Source of the DNA: Microdochium bolleyi | Lineage: Eukaryota > Ascomycota > Sordariomycetes > Xylariales > Microdochiaceae | DNA: 64,000 nucleotides | Assembly: GCA_001566295.1 (NCBI GenBank) | Contig: KQ964268.1 | Span: forward strand, 248,001-312,000 | Direction of reading: 5' to 3' | Shown here: piece by piece, positions 43,735 to 54,955 of the stretch | How positions within the stretch are numbered: position 1 is the stretch's first letter | Layout: each line of letters starts with the position of its first letter | Notes under the pieces: generated by a model | What the model was told of the DNA's origin: nothing | The model's input: the letters and a program-made list of their open reading frames with translations, nothing else | The model's database searches: none | Position numbers and translations under genes: made by a program

Positions 43735-46695
43735 ATGTCCGCCCAGGAGGAATTGTATCGACTCCTGAATCGCCATGCCTCTCGTGGCCTGGCCGATAAA
43801 CGCGCTGCTCTGCAACCCTACGATCGTAGCGAAGCCCAGGACCATGGAGACATTCGAAGCGAAGACGTACTGGAATTTGACAGCTTTGAAAAATCCTTCC
43901 ATGACGTGGTCGGAGATCAGATGCAAAAGGAAGTGAATGACTCTCACATGAAGGACGTTGAAGACGAGTTGGTGCCAGTCAGAGCCGAAGTCAAGGCAGC
44001 ATTGTCAAGTCAACTGGCTGAATATGGATCTCAGGTATGACGACCTTGGTTCCCCCTTTGATCTTGGCAGTCCCGTTCATGATCTCCTCCATGTTAGTCT
44101 AACCTCAGTCCTAGATACATTTTAAGGAAGACCCAAACTTGAGCGCCGAGCCTGTCGAGAAGGTATATCAATTCGCCAAGTCCATAAACGACAACGGTCG
44201 TGCCAGCAATGTCTCCTTCCTCGATGCAGAACCTGCCTCGGCCTTGGAGTGGGCGAAAGCGGTGTACCACCAAACGAAGCTCCACAAGGGCCTTGAATTC
44301 TTGTGGAGATGGAACCCCTTGGCGACGGCTTCTAATGAACTCGACTACGAACTGGTTTCCAGCGATGGAGAAATACCCGAGAAACTGTACGGCTTCTTGT
44401 CTGCGAGGATCTGTTCCGAGAAACAGCACCAAGTCCTCTTGAGATTATCTGGTTTCCGGGGGCTAGGGGCAGATAACATCCTACCGGATGCAGAGCAAAC
44501 CGGACACGATGACTATATTTTCCACCTGGCTCTTGCCTGTACCGTTGGCGAGGAGTCAGAGCGAGCAACACTTTGGCATCGAGCATCCTGCAAGTATTCT
44601 AGGTTTGTCTCCCCTTTGCGCAGCAGCCTTGAGGACGGTGTAGTCCCGGCTAACATGACCCCATTCAGCAAGGAGCCTCCTCACCCGTGGCAAGGCAAGA
44701 TATGCGACGAAGTTTTGCGTCCTGATAATGACTCCGACACAGAAGCCCTTGCCTTGGATTTCAGCAATCACAAACTATGGTTGGGAGACCGACCGCAGCA
44801 ACCACCCAGGGGCCAAGAGAACGAATTTACGAATCTCCGGCATCTTCTCGGCGATCCAGAGAAATGCTATCGTGGCATCAACGACAATGCTCGAATGCTT
44901 CAGGTCGCTCGACTGGCTTTCGAACTGACCTCATCGCTGCATCAACTATACCCCGGGCGTTGGATACAGGATGTCTGGCACGTGGGCAGCCTCAAGACCA
45001 GCTTACAAACTTTAGAGACAACCTCCTCGAAAATGCATAATGCATATATTGCATGCAAACTTGGCCGGGGTATGGACCGGCAGTGTTTCGATATAGCAGA
45101 CGACTTTTGCCGAAGATTCTTCCTTTCATTTGCCCAACTGCTGGTAGACATCGTGGTGGGAAAGTCTCGAACACAACAAGAAAATGCGACAACACTCAAT
45201 GACTGGTCCAAGTCTCTGAAGAACGATGTTGACAAAAAGCTTGGAGCCAACTCTCAGATGCAATGGTACGCCGAAGCGGTCCGGGGCTGTCTAAAATGCT
45301 GTGTAGGTTCGCGCGAGTTCGTCACCGCGAGACAGTGGCAGCCGGATGATCGGTCGACATTCCGAAAGCTGATAAGCGAAAAAGTCCTATCCAAACTTCG
45401 GACGAATCTCGCTCTCTGGGAGGGAACTCCTACCCTGCCGGAAATCCGGGAACTGCCAGAGGAAGCATCCCATAGCCCTCGTCCCGGAGCGTCTTCACAA
45501 ACCGACCCTGTGGTACCTAACCAGCCAACTGCCCAGAACATTCCGTCTGGTGAAATAGCTCGGTCACCATGTCCAGGCTACTTTACTCTCTGGTCTAAGG
45601 GCGATGGTGTATACCAGGTCCGGAGTAACGCGGAGTGCGAAACCAAAGGTAGCTTTACCACCCGTATGGATGCCTTTGTCCGAACCCACATTCGCGAGAA
45701 GACGATACCCTCGCCCAACAGCGGCTACCGAAGAGTCCGAATTGCAGTACTAGATACGGGATACTATTTCGATCCATTACTGCCGGATCCTATTCTTCAT
45801 CAAGCCGAGAGACAAAAACGAATTGAAATCCGTCGGAACTTCCACAATGACAAAAACGGAAAACCTGACCCGGGAGATTGGAAAGACCGCCAAGGCCACG
45901 GGACACAGGTCGCCCGCCTGATTCGCAGATTTGCACCGGAAGCGGAGATTGTGATTGCCAGAATTGCGAATGATCAGTCGTTTGGAGTGACCGATACCAA
46001 CAAGTGCCGACTCATCGAGGTAAGCTTGAGGCACGCGGTCATTGGTTCCATATCTAGACCGCTGGGATCTCTGAAAGATTGCTAATACTGAGTACATGTG
46101 GCGACAGGCACTACAATGGGCGGGTGAAAACGCTGATATTATAAACCTATCATGGGGACTCGGGGTTCGGGCGGACAGCGAGCTTTGCCGCGTGGTAGAC
46201 GCCCTCGTTGACGACGGAAAGCTCATTTTTGCAGCCGCTTCTAACCAGGGGGGATTTGGCGCACGCACTTGGCCCGCCTCGCACGTGAAGAGGGGCGTGT
46301 TCTGCATCTACGCAACCGACGAGGACTCGGAGGTGCCCAAGCGTATAAACCCGCCCGCCTGCGGCATACAGGACAACTTTTCCATCCTAGGATGCGACGT
46401 CGAATCGTACTGGGATGGCAAGTACAGGACCATTACAGGCACGTCATTCGCATCACCCATCGCGGCGGCCGCCGCCGCCAACGTGATTGAGCTGGCAAGG
46501 AGGACACTGTCACCAGTCAAGGCTGACCGCTTTCTGTCTTATCCCAAAATGCGAGGCGTGTTCGCTACATACATGGCGAGGAACACGACGCCGGGGGAGT
46601 ATCATGTCTTGTATCCCTGGACCGAGAAATTGTGGGAAAGCTGCGACACAGAAAAGGTTCGAGAGAAACTCAATCATATTGCAGGACGAATATAA
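43735..46695 (+). CDS. intracellular subtilisin-like (S8) protease with a long N-terminal region (3 exons)
   Basis: Exons 43735..44034, 44115..46019 and 46108..46695 give 930 residues. The introns are 80 and 88 bp with CTAAC/CTAAT branch points. There is no signal peptide. Residues 1-100 are acidic and charged. The 100-480 region is helical and contains LARLAFEL-type and QLYPGRWIQDVW segments, resembling the DUF7580-like region linked to fungal S8 proteases. The catalytic domain follows: IAVLDTGY (Asp647), DRQGHGTQVA (His695), INLSWGL and TGTSFASP (Ser848). All triad residues are present. Such proteases are known next to fungal gasdermin genes, where they cleave and activate the gasdermin. 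The next gene on the same strand looks like one. It is divergent to the NLR gene. Confidence 0.85.
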
Positions 46696-47076
46696 ATGAA
46701 GACAATTGTGGTTTGGGACCCCGAAGGCCCGGTGTTTTCAAGGAGCCAGATACACAAATATAAATGACTTGTGTACCAAGTACTTGAGACGAAGTTGGCA
46801 ATAAGAGCAACCCGGCTGACGGGCGGCAGCCTGACCGTCGCCTGGTTGGGCCGCAATGCAGGCTGCAGCCGACAAGTCGGCTGTGGTCCAGCTCTCTTCT
46901 TGGCTCTAGTGGGCGATTAGGAATGGATGAATGCAAAAAGATGCTGGATAAATGCGTTCAGACGCCCTCCTTCCTCGCCTTGACAACCGAGACGGCCGAG
47001 TTTCCAATCCGCCCTGCATACCACGGGTCGACGACGATACGCTTGTATACCACGTAACAGCCTGACCACTGTCACG
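46696..47076. other. spacer between protease and gasdermin-like gene
   Basis: 381 bases between two plus-strand genes; I see no gene. It should contain the protease 3' UTR and the promoter of the gasdermin-like gene. Confidence 0.5.
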
Positions 47077-47907
47077 ATGCCCGATACCAGGCCCTTCACG
47101 TACCACGTCGTGCCACGATTCGACATGTCGGCAGCTCCGGGCGGGCCCCTCAGGCTAGGCACCATTCTCGACGACCTCAGGCTCGTCATCCCTTTGAATC
47201 GCGGCTTCGAAGTCGCCCTCCCAGAGGGCGCCCCTTATCCTCCCGTGCGCCACCCGGACTTCGCTGACACCTTCGGCCGCGCTCAGCGCGGCACCTTCGA
47301 GCTCTTCCTCCGAGCCGCTGGTGTGCCCGTCGGGCTCGCGGCTAGAGTCAGCGCATCGCACGCCGCCGAGGAGACGGTGACGTGCGCCGAGGTGGTGACG
47401 ACATATTTTGACCCCGACCGCGCCAACGTCTACATCAAGGAGGCCGTTGCGCAAAAGCCAATCGGGGATCTGCTCGATGAATCAGAGGAGCGTAAGGCGG
47501 AGCTGTTTCTCATCTCGGGCCTCAAGGTGGCTAGGGGCTTGAAGTTCCACCAGGCTGGTGAGTCGGAGCGGGGTGCCGGCCTGAATGCAACGGCCCAGGA
47601 TCCTGACGCGTTCGCCGAAGGCGGGGTTCGGGCTGCCGTCCAGGCGGAGAACCACCATGACCTGTCTTTTGGGGCGGATGACATTGTCATTGGGTTTCGG
47701 GTCAACAAATATGTCTGCCAGCGAAAGCGCTTGAGTAAAGACAAGAATCGCACGTTACAGGGCGGGGACGTTAATGAAGGTAACATGATGAACGCGGGAA
47801 CGGCCCAGGACGAGTTCTGGACCGACGTTGAGGAGATTCATGTCCCTGAAGACATCCAGAGTACTGACGGAGGTGCTGCTCCTGGTGCTGAAGAGTCCTG
47901 GACGTGA
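47077..47907 (+). CDS. gasdermin-like protein (fungal RCD-1 type), putative
   Basis: This encodes 276 residues in one exon. The pattern fits fungal gasdermin-like proteins. The N terminus (YHVVPRFD) is followed by LRLGTILDDL and IPLNRGFEVALP. A polar amphipathic middle includes VTTYFDPDRANVYIKEAV, then LFLISGLKVARGLKF, a block close to the ITG(L/I)KxARG block I associate with this family. A charged C-terminal tail of about 40 residues follows the last predicted strand. There is no signal peptide or membrane helix. Known fungal gasdermins are held inactive by a short C-terminal tail that a protease removes, after which they oligomerise and permeabilise the plasma membrane. The upstream S8 protease on the same strand fits that arrangement. 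Identification rests on pattern and context, not a search. Confidence 0.6.
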   Translation: MPDTRPFTYHVVPRFDMSAAPGGPLRLGTILDDLRLVIPLNRGFEVALPEGAPYPPVRHPDFADTFGRAQRGTFELFLRAAGVPVGLAARVSASHAAEETVTCAEVVTTYFDPDRANVYIKEAVAQKPIGDLLDESEERKAELFLISGLKVARGLKFHQAGESERGAGLNATAQDPDAFAEGGVRAAVQAENHHDLSFGADDIVIGFRVNKYVCQRKRLSKDKNRTLQGGDVNEGNMMNAGTAQDEFWTDVEEIHVPEDIQSTDGGAAPGAEESWT

Positions 47908-48525
47908 TGCCGCCTGGCTTACTTGGGTTGGCATTTTTGTCTTTCGCATTTCACTCAATGTCCGCCGGCAGCTGCCTCCATGTCCCAATCCAGATGTGAA
48001 AGTCGCTATCGAATGACCCTCATCGTTTAGCATACAACATATAAGGAGTGATCGTGATCTTTGATGTACGAAGACTCTCATCGTGGACGGCGTCCATATT
48101 CAACCACGGAGGTAGCCAGGCCTGTGCCGTAGAAACCTAATGAATGGGGCTCGTTGAAACTGTCATTATGTTGTGGCAAGCACTATTCTCACGCTGTCGA
48201 CCCTATTGGAGCTTCGATTTTTCTTTTCTGTCTGCCCTCGCAGTCCTTCCCCTGCCACGCAGTCTAATAACCTGTCCCATAATACATTGCACGCATTGCC
48301 TTGTCATTCCCAGGCATAACAACGGCAGGAGAGGCAAACGACACAGCACACGACTGGCTATCCCCAGTTGAGAGAATTAGATCTCCCTCCAATTCATGGA
48401 TGATATTATAGCCGGCGGTCAAGGCCAGTTGGTGTGGCAACCGGAGTGATAATCATGTGTGTATAACTTGGGTCCCAATAAGATTTGCCTGCATCAAATC
48501 CGAGGATACACATATGGGAGGCGCA
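47908..48525. other. intergenic region
   Basis: This is 3' of the gasdermin-like gene. No intact gene is seen. Confidence 0.45.
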
Positions 48526-48805
48526 TCACTGTAGCTCCGCTTCATCGTCTTCCCAAACGAAATACTCGAGGGGTTCAAGTTCTACGTGCCCTGAAGATCT
48601 TAGCGTCTTTCTGCCCATAGGTGACCCATGTGGCGTACGGGTTAAAAGCTGTGCACGTTTCCTTTTTTTCGATCACACCCAAATGACTGAAAAAGAATTG
48701 TCGTTGGGCAACAGACTCTGCACCGACTTTTGCAAAGCCTTGCCTCCGAAGATGCCACAAAAGCTTACACAGCTCCGGAAGTGGCGCTCACGTCAAACCT
48801 CTGAA
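48526..48805 (-). pseudogene. frameshifted 3' end of an unknown gene
   Basis: On the minus strand a frame from about 48805 reads like real protein (LLWHLRRQGFAKVG, then AFNPYATWVTYGQ) and runs into a stop. One base into another frame, near 48600, an acidic end typical of fungal proteins appears (LEPLEYFVWEDDEAELQ, stop at 48528-48526). Removing one base would join them into about 90 residues. No upstream exon is evident. The family is not recognised. A missed intron is less likely because no GT-AG pair fits. Confidence 0.35.
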
Positions 48806-48965
48806 GTCGATTTGCAAGTAGAGACATAATCATTTATGCAATCCCCCATACGTCAAGTCGCTTATCCAAGCTCCCGGAGCTATAAACTAACATTAAACAC
48901 AGCAGGACTTATTACAATGCTCATAGACCAGGCTAGCGTTCCTAATCTGACCCGCGCGCTCTCTC

Positions 48966-50285
48966 TCATCGCAGCTCGTCGTAGGTGTAGCACAGAAAGG
49001 TCCCCTCGGTGTCGAGGATGTCGCGGATCCTCCTGGTGGGCACGAGGCCCAGCATGTTCAGCTGCGTATCCATGTTGACGCCGCCAGAGACTGTTGGGTA
49101 GTCATTAGTTACTTACTAAGTTCCCTAGTCGGAAGAGGTCTCCTCGGTGCGATGAAGCGCCGCTGACTTGGGGTTGCAAAGAATGAAACTTACTCGAGGT
49201 CCAGCGCGACGAGGCGGCGTTCTGCCAGCGCTTCCACTGCCAGTCAATGTAGGAATGGTGGAGGAAAAAGACCTAAAATTGCAACACATCAGTCACCCGT
49301 TCACTAGATCCTTCATCACGATCATGCAACAACATACCGGGTCAGCCGGCGAGACGGCGGCGTTGGCCATCGTGGGACCGAGACCCCGGTGGAGGTAGGC
49401 GTGGTTGGTGCCCTCGACGCAGCGGCGGTGCGCCGAGTACGAGGCGCCGCCGGAGCCCTGGCAGGTGTTCTCGTTGGCGACGGTGACGCTGCGCGTCTCG
49501 CTCTTGAGCTCGCCGCGGGCCACACACTGACCGTTGACGCGGTTGTTGAGGCCGCGGAACGCCTGTTTGTCTGTCAGCATCATCACATCACGTGTACGGC
49601 GTGTCTCGCGTCGCTTGAGGGGTGAGTGATTCCTTCCCGGGACCAGATGGGGACTTACACCGTTCTGGAGGCAGTAGCCGCCGCCGTTGGAGGACGCCTG
49701 CGGCAGGGACCCGAAGTAGCTGGCGCTGAAGATGTCGGACGCTGGGAAGTTGCCGGCGTTGTTCGTCTCCTTCCACCAGGGCATGGGGCCGGTGTAGCTG
49801 CACTCGTTGCGCAGCATGGTCCGGAAGGCGTACAGGTAGTACCGGTGCCACGGGAGGAAGAGGTCGCTCTGGTGGACGCTGCCGACCATCTGGTTGTGCA
49901 CGTAGACGAGCTCGTCCCAGCGCGTCTGCGCGCGGTTCCAGATGCCGCCCCTCGCGCGCCGCTGGGTCAGGCACTTGATGGCGTTGACAAACGCGAGCTT
50001 CTGGCCCGACGACAGGGTGCCCCATTTCGCGTAGATGGTGCTCCGGCAGCCGGCCTGCGTCGTGAAGCCGCCTCCGCCGCCCTCGGTCGCCGCCGTGGTC
50101 ACGCCGGTGGAGGGGGACACGCCGGCCTGCATGATGCTCACGGCCTGGTTCGGGGAGAGGACCGGGGGCTTCATCGACTCGGGCGGGAACGGCACCGTCC
50201 CGGCCTGTCTGGGGGAGACGGGTGGCGCCGCTGTGGCGAAGGCCGCCAGGCAGAGCACCTGCGTGCAGGCGGACAGGAACTTCAT
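48966..50285 (-). CDS. secreted short tyrosinase (4 exons)
   Basis: Exons on the minus strand are 50285..49659, 49562..49338, 49272..49194 and 49090..48966, giving 351 residues. The three introns (65-103 bp) have GTAAGT or GTATGT donors and consistent phases. A signal peptide (MKFLSACTQVLCLAAF) is present. The type-3 copper site is complete. CuA is in VHNQMVGSVHQSDLFLPWHRYY. CuB is in TNHAYLHRG and, after an intron, VFFLHHSYIDWQWKRW. The last His pair is visible only when exon 3 is joined. It should oxidise phenols or catechols to quinones outside the cell. The C terminus ends shortly after CuB, so there is no long inhibitory extension, as in small secreted fungal tyrosinases. Confidence 0.88.
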
Positions 50286-50435
50286 ACTCGGATATTATGC
50301 GTGGTTGTACGCAAAAAGAGGACGATGACGGAGGAGGTGAAGAGGAGTGTCTCACGGGAGAAGTAGTTGGCGGACTAGGGTCATGTCACCACGGGCATCA
50401 GCGGCTGGAACGCAGGGAGAGGAAGAGCACGGCGT

Positions 50436-50442
50436 CTAAATA
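50436..50442 (-). promoter_or_regulatory. TATA-like element upstream of the tyrosinase
   Basis: TATTTAG on the minus strand lies about 151-157 bases before the ATG. It is a plausible core promoter element, weakly supported. Confidence 0.3.
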
Positions 50443-50868
50443 CTGATGGCGCATTCCCATCGTGAGAAGCGTCTCGAGGAACGCCATTCCACGCCCACTC
50501 GCTTGTTTCTGTGTTTGTCACTGGACGCTACGCATTCTAGACCTTTTGGGCATCGGGTGCGGCTGATCGTGTTCAAGTCGTCGTGGTGGACCGCCTTGGC
50601 AAGCCACGGCAAGCCGTCGCCGTGCAGTAGTCTCGGAACCTGCACCCATCGGCGACGCTGCGGTCGGGGTGGAGGAAACTAATGTGATGCTGTCCGGGCG
50701 CTCGATCAGAGTCCAACTCTTGACTATCTTGCAAGTGATTGAGACGAGCTCCAACGTGCCGGTACGCTACTCCGTACTGCAAACTCAATAAGTCGTACCT
50801 CGGCGGGCTCCGTAATCCGCCGATCTAGAGATTGCTCTGGGACATACTCCGCACCCAATGAAAAAAAG

Positions 50869-50892
50869 CAAGTGGGCAAGTGGGCAAGTGGG
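50869..50892. repeat. 8-bp tandem repeat, 3 units
   Basis: CAAGTGGG is repeated three times without change, directly after an A-rich run. Confidence 0.9.
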
Positions 50893-52901
50893 TAGAAATC
50901 CCCCCAAACCCTATTCTAATACAGCCGTTGGGTGATCATCCCGTCCAGCAACGGTGATCAACCCGAGAGACACATGCTTACCTTTAAGCATGGATCAGAT
51001 CTCCATCGCGGCAAACCGGACCGCTTGATCGGCATAGTAAGGATCCAGGGTTGGGTGTGTTTATTCCGTGGAGAGTCTGGAATGCGTGTTTATCAACGCG
51101 TCTTGTTCTTCGGCATGCAGGGTCCTCCCGCTCAAGCTTGGCTAATCCGAGGACACATACAATCGAATCCACCGTCTTTTCCCAGTGTCCTAGACATGAG
51201 TCGCAGAAAACACAGACCACCATGCTGGACGCAAATATTCCCAATTGCCATCGCCGAGTATCGCCTGCGGCTCGGGATCAACCCCTCTGCCAAGCCCGAC
51301 ACTCGCATGATCCATCCGGTGTCCGCCTAATTTGGACGACCCCAGCGAGCCGGCGCGGTCCCCATCAGGCTCGGGTCGAAGCGAAAGAGGAAACAAGGTT
51401 TTCCTCCGTGGAGGCTAGTCCGCTGCGCCTGGAGCTCCAGCTGGGCCGGTGCAGCCGCGCTACTGTAGCTGCCACTGCACAAGGTACGCTTAGGCTTTTT
51501 GGAATGGTGCTTGTCATGGAAGGGGAGCTGTGAGCCGACCCTCACTGGGAGGCTTTGGCTCGAGAAAGACCGGGCTGGACCCCAGACTTGCGACCCAAGA
51601 TGGTGGCAGGCGGTCGATTCCTGTTCGTTCCTGGCCCTCTAGCCTTGGCGAGCGTGTCTGGCGGCAGGCCGTGGCGTCGAAGCCACCAGGTGATCCCCTC
51701 AATGGATCCCGTAGCCAGAATGGTAGTGCCAGCATGACCAGAGCTAATGACCCGTCTGCGGCTCAGGGGACATCGCAGGAGTCTGCTTTTTTCTTCTCCT
51801 TCGCGCGGCAGACGGACCCCAACTTGTGTTATAGTACAAGCACTAAATAGAACAGTATAATGATACCTTACTACATCGAACAGGGGGACCATCCCGCTTT
51901 TGTTGATCAGCATCAGGGTCACCCGGCTCCGTCGGGCGATTGGACGAACCACCCTCCAGGGGCCTGGGAGCAACAGCGGAACCACAACGTCCATCTAGAT
52001 TTGCGGGCTTGCTGCGCGAAAAAACCTAACCTAGCAGGCTGGGTCCCGCCCGCAAACCTCAGACCATAGACCTCAGCCCATTCTCAACTGTACCCTTTTT
52101 GGGCATGTCTAGATGGCGCTCGTAGGCTGTCGTCTAGAAAGCTCGGAACCTTAAAAACCAAAAGGATGGCGCCTTGGAGACGCGCAACAGTGGCTGAAGG
52201 TCATCGTGACCCGCACAGCGCCATGTGACCGTTCTCCGCACAGGATGCTGGCCCTTTCGAGGATGAGTAATCTGCTGAAGTTTCCCGACGGGACATGGGC
52301 TTTTGGTGGGCTGCCGCACGGCATTTCGGCATCGTGAGATGAGACATGCAATCTCGCATGTTCGGCACAGCCAAAGTCTCGCCGAGATATGCGAAAGACA
52401 TCTGCCGTGGCATGTCCAAGACACATGGTGCCAGCTGTGGCGGCCGTCACCGTCGGGTGGCTGCAGCTCTATCCAAGCACACCGTGTTCTTGTCTGGCAG
52501 GGCTTCCTGTCACATGGCGACGGACCAGACTGGAAAGGGTTGGCACTGCCGAACGGGATCTTAGTGCGCTCGAGGGCTGAGAAAGCCGAGCTCGCTGAAG
52601 TCAGCTGTCGCCGACGAGGTTATGACTCGAGGCTGCTCACGTGCGGCCTCTGTTATGCTATTCCCGACGGGGTCGATAGTATGGCAGTATACCATGGCCC
52701 TGATTTGGTGGTAGGTCAATATACACATGGCCCTGATGCACCAAGTTACCATGATACGTAGAACCACTTCAATTTCCCCGAAACTTGTCTTCTCATGCGG
52801 ATATTGATTTATGATCTGTACTCTATACTTCACTAATAGATGGCTCACAGGCATTGCCTCACGAATTTAATTCGTCTTCTGCTTCATTGATGAATGTAGT
52901 C

Positions 52902-53936
52902 CTACGCAAGGTGCTCCTTCACAAATCCCATGATGAGCTCCCTCGCTTGCGCACCCTCCCAGTGCGGTAGCAGCGGGTACACATGGATCATGTCGCGCTG
53001 CTCGACATAGATGAACCTGCCGTCCCCGGACGAGAAGCTTCCCGCGGGGACGCTTGCACCGCCATGACCGCCGGCCTCGCTTCCGGCACCTGCCTCGCCC
53101 CCGCCCCGGAAGCGCGCAGCCAGCCGCCGCGCGTCGGAGCAGAGCATGTCGTCGGTGCCGCACAGGAGCAGCACGGGCGGCAGCTCCGTGATGTCGCCGT
53201 ACAGCGGGCTCGGGATAGGATGCGTCACGGGCAGGCCGCCGGCGTAGTAGCCCGCCACGACGCGGGTGCCCTCGACGCCGAGCCAGGGGTCGCGCTCGGC
53301 GGCGATGCGCACGCAGTCCGGGTGGTCGATGGCACAGTCGAGCACGGGGGAGATGAGGACGAGGGAGCGGACGCTGCGGGCCGCAGAGGACCCGGAGCGG
53401 ACTAGCTCCTGCGCGGTGGCGAGCGCGAGAGACCCGCCGGCCGAGTCGCCGGCGATGCTGACGATGCGGTGGCGGTGGTGATCGGCGGCCGAGGCCAGGC
53501 GGGTGATGATGGTAATGAGCCCGTCGACGATCTGCCGCGCGGTGGCGTTGGGCCGGGGCACGAGAGGGTATGCGGGGACGAGCACGTCGAGCCCTGTCTC
53601 CCGCGCAGTCTGCGCGGCGAACTTCCAGTGCTGGGCCGCGGCCTCGCGGATGAAGGCGCCGCCGTGGATGTAGAGCATCGCGTCTCGCGGGGGCTGCGAG
53701 CGCTTATCGATGGCTGCTGGGGCGGCAGCGGCACGGACACGGTAGAGCGGCCACTCGGAGACGTCGATCCGCTCGACGCTGATATCGCCGCCTAGCCTCG
53801 GCGGAGCGACAGACTCTGGCTGCAGGTACAGCGCGGAGATGACGGCGCGCATCGCGTCGGCGTTGGAGAAGGCTGCCTTGGACCGGCGGACCCATGATAT
53901 GTAGAGCCGGACGAGGAGCGCGGACCACGAGGCCAT
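52902..53936 (-). CDS. alpha/beta hydrolase of the HSL (HGG) type
   Basis: This encodes 344 residues from the ATG that begins MASWSALLVRLY. The longer open frame upstream is rich in His/Pro and reads like UTR. The hormone-sensitive-lipase signatures are present: HGGAF for the oxyanion hole (about 91-95), GDSAGGS with nucleophile Ser165, a likely acid in DDMLCSDARRL (about Asp268), and His318 in RDMIHVYPLL. These enzymes hydrolyse short- to medium-chain esters, lactones or lipids in the cytosol. The N terminus has a hydrophobic helix that could associate with membranes. A Gly/Ala-rich insert sits at about 278-300. The substrate is unknown. Confidence 0.85.
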   Translation of the reverse strand: MASWSALLVRLYISWVRRSKAAFSNADAMRAVISALYLQPESVAPPRLGGDISVERIDVSEWPLYRVRAAAAPAAIDKRSQPPRDAMLYIHGGAFIREAAAQHWKFAAQTARETGLDVLVPAYPLVPRPNATARQIVDGLITIITRLASAADHHRHRIVSIAGDSAGGSLALATAQELVRSGSSAARSVRSLVLISPVLDCAIDHPDCVRIAAERDPWLGVEGTRVVAGYYAGGLPVTHPIPSPLYGDITELPPVLLLCGTDDMLCSDARRLAARFRGGGEAGAGSEAGGHGGASVPAGSFSSGDGRFIYVEQRDMIHVYPLLPHWEGAQARELIMGFVKEHLA

Positions 53937-54955
53937 GTTGCTGACGGCGCTACTACGCTGAGCAAGTGCTGGGTCCAAAGAGGTGCCGCAGGGTCTATGC
54001 GTGTGGAAAGACAGTTCGACAGCTGCGAAGTGGGAGGGTCGATGATGGGATGCGGCTGTGAAAATGGTGGGGGAGCCGAGGCACAAGCTAAAATGGACCC
54101 TGAAGGAAGGGCGCGCGGTGACGTCTTTTCATTGAGTTTACAGCATAATACGCCTCCCGAGACATTGGTCATGAAACCACTTGCGACAAATGTTATGATT
54201 GAGGGCTTACGTTCGAACATGACCGAGATGTAGAGAAAAACACCGAGATCTTTTGAACCTCTGTCCTCGGGTACCTGTATATCGCCAGTTGGACCACTCT
54301 ACAGTATTAAATCTCCATTGTAACCTCTTCATTTCTAAGCATTTGTCTTTTTTCCTCGCCTCCACTCGTTGACTTCTCTTTCTCCGCTCCATGAACAAAA
54401 GCATCACGTTTAACTCCTTTCATTTCCCTCCAGAGATGAGAGACAGTCATATTGAAATACCGCGGCCCTGGAAACGACTAAAATAAACCCCTTTCGTTAA
54501 ATACAGAAACAAAAAGGAACTCAACGCGGCATGGCCAAAGCCAAAGAAGCTCAACAACCAGAAGTAGATGGATTTGTTCCAGCTCATTTCACGTGTGCGG
54601 GAAGCCGGCCGGTCGGTCTAACCGCCACCACTGAAAAGGAACGACGAGGTAGCTTCACTGCCTTGGAGGGCACGTGAGCACGGTTACGGGAGGCAAAGTC
54701 CAGTTGGAGGAACAAAACATAGGCTCATAGACATCAGTGGCGAGGTCAGCTGAGTAGGGAAGACGGCATTATATTGTATTAGTAAAGTCTTCGCTTGTTG
54801 CTGTGAACTGGCGTTTATGTTCCCAAGAGTTGACTGAATGTACGCGCCTGTATGTGTACATTGAGCCCTCGGGACAGCACTGATAGTACATAGAACTCTT
54901 GGCTCACCGCATACGGCAGTAGCACCTATTGTTCTAACACCAGACGGACGACCAT
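53937..54955. other. intergenic region
   Basis: This is 1.0 kb between two minus-strand genes, AT-richer around 54200-54520. I see no supported gene. Confidence 0.5.

Larger units (their letters stand above)
50286..52901. other. long intergenic region
   Basis: This is 2.6 kb between the tyrosinase start and the 3' end of the HSL-type hydrolase. Several open frames (for example 51542-51994 minus, 52303-52761 plus) have no coding character that I can defend. Apart from a small 8-bp tandem repeat nothing stands out; decayed mobile DNA is possible. Confidence 0.4.

Noticed and set aside
49626..50366. 246-codon plus-strand frame opposite the tyrosinase
   Set aside because: Shadow of the tyrosinase first exon. 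No splice or domain support, while the minus strand has signal peptide and copper motifs.
51542..51994. 150-codon minus-strand frame in the 2.6-kb gap
   Set aside because: No recognisable motif and no splice or promoter signals. Competing frames of similar length exist on the other strand.
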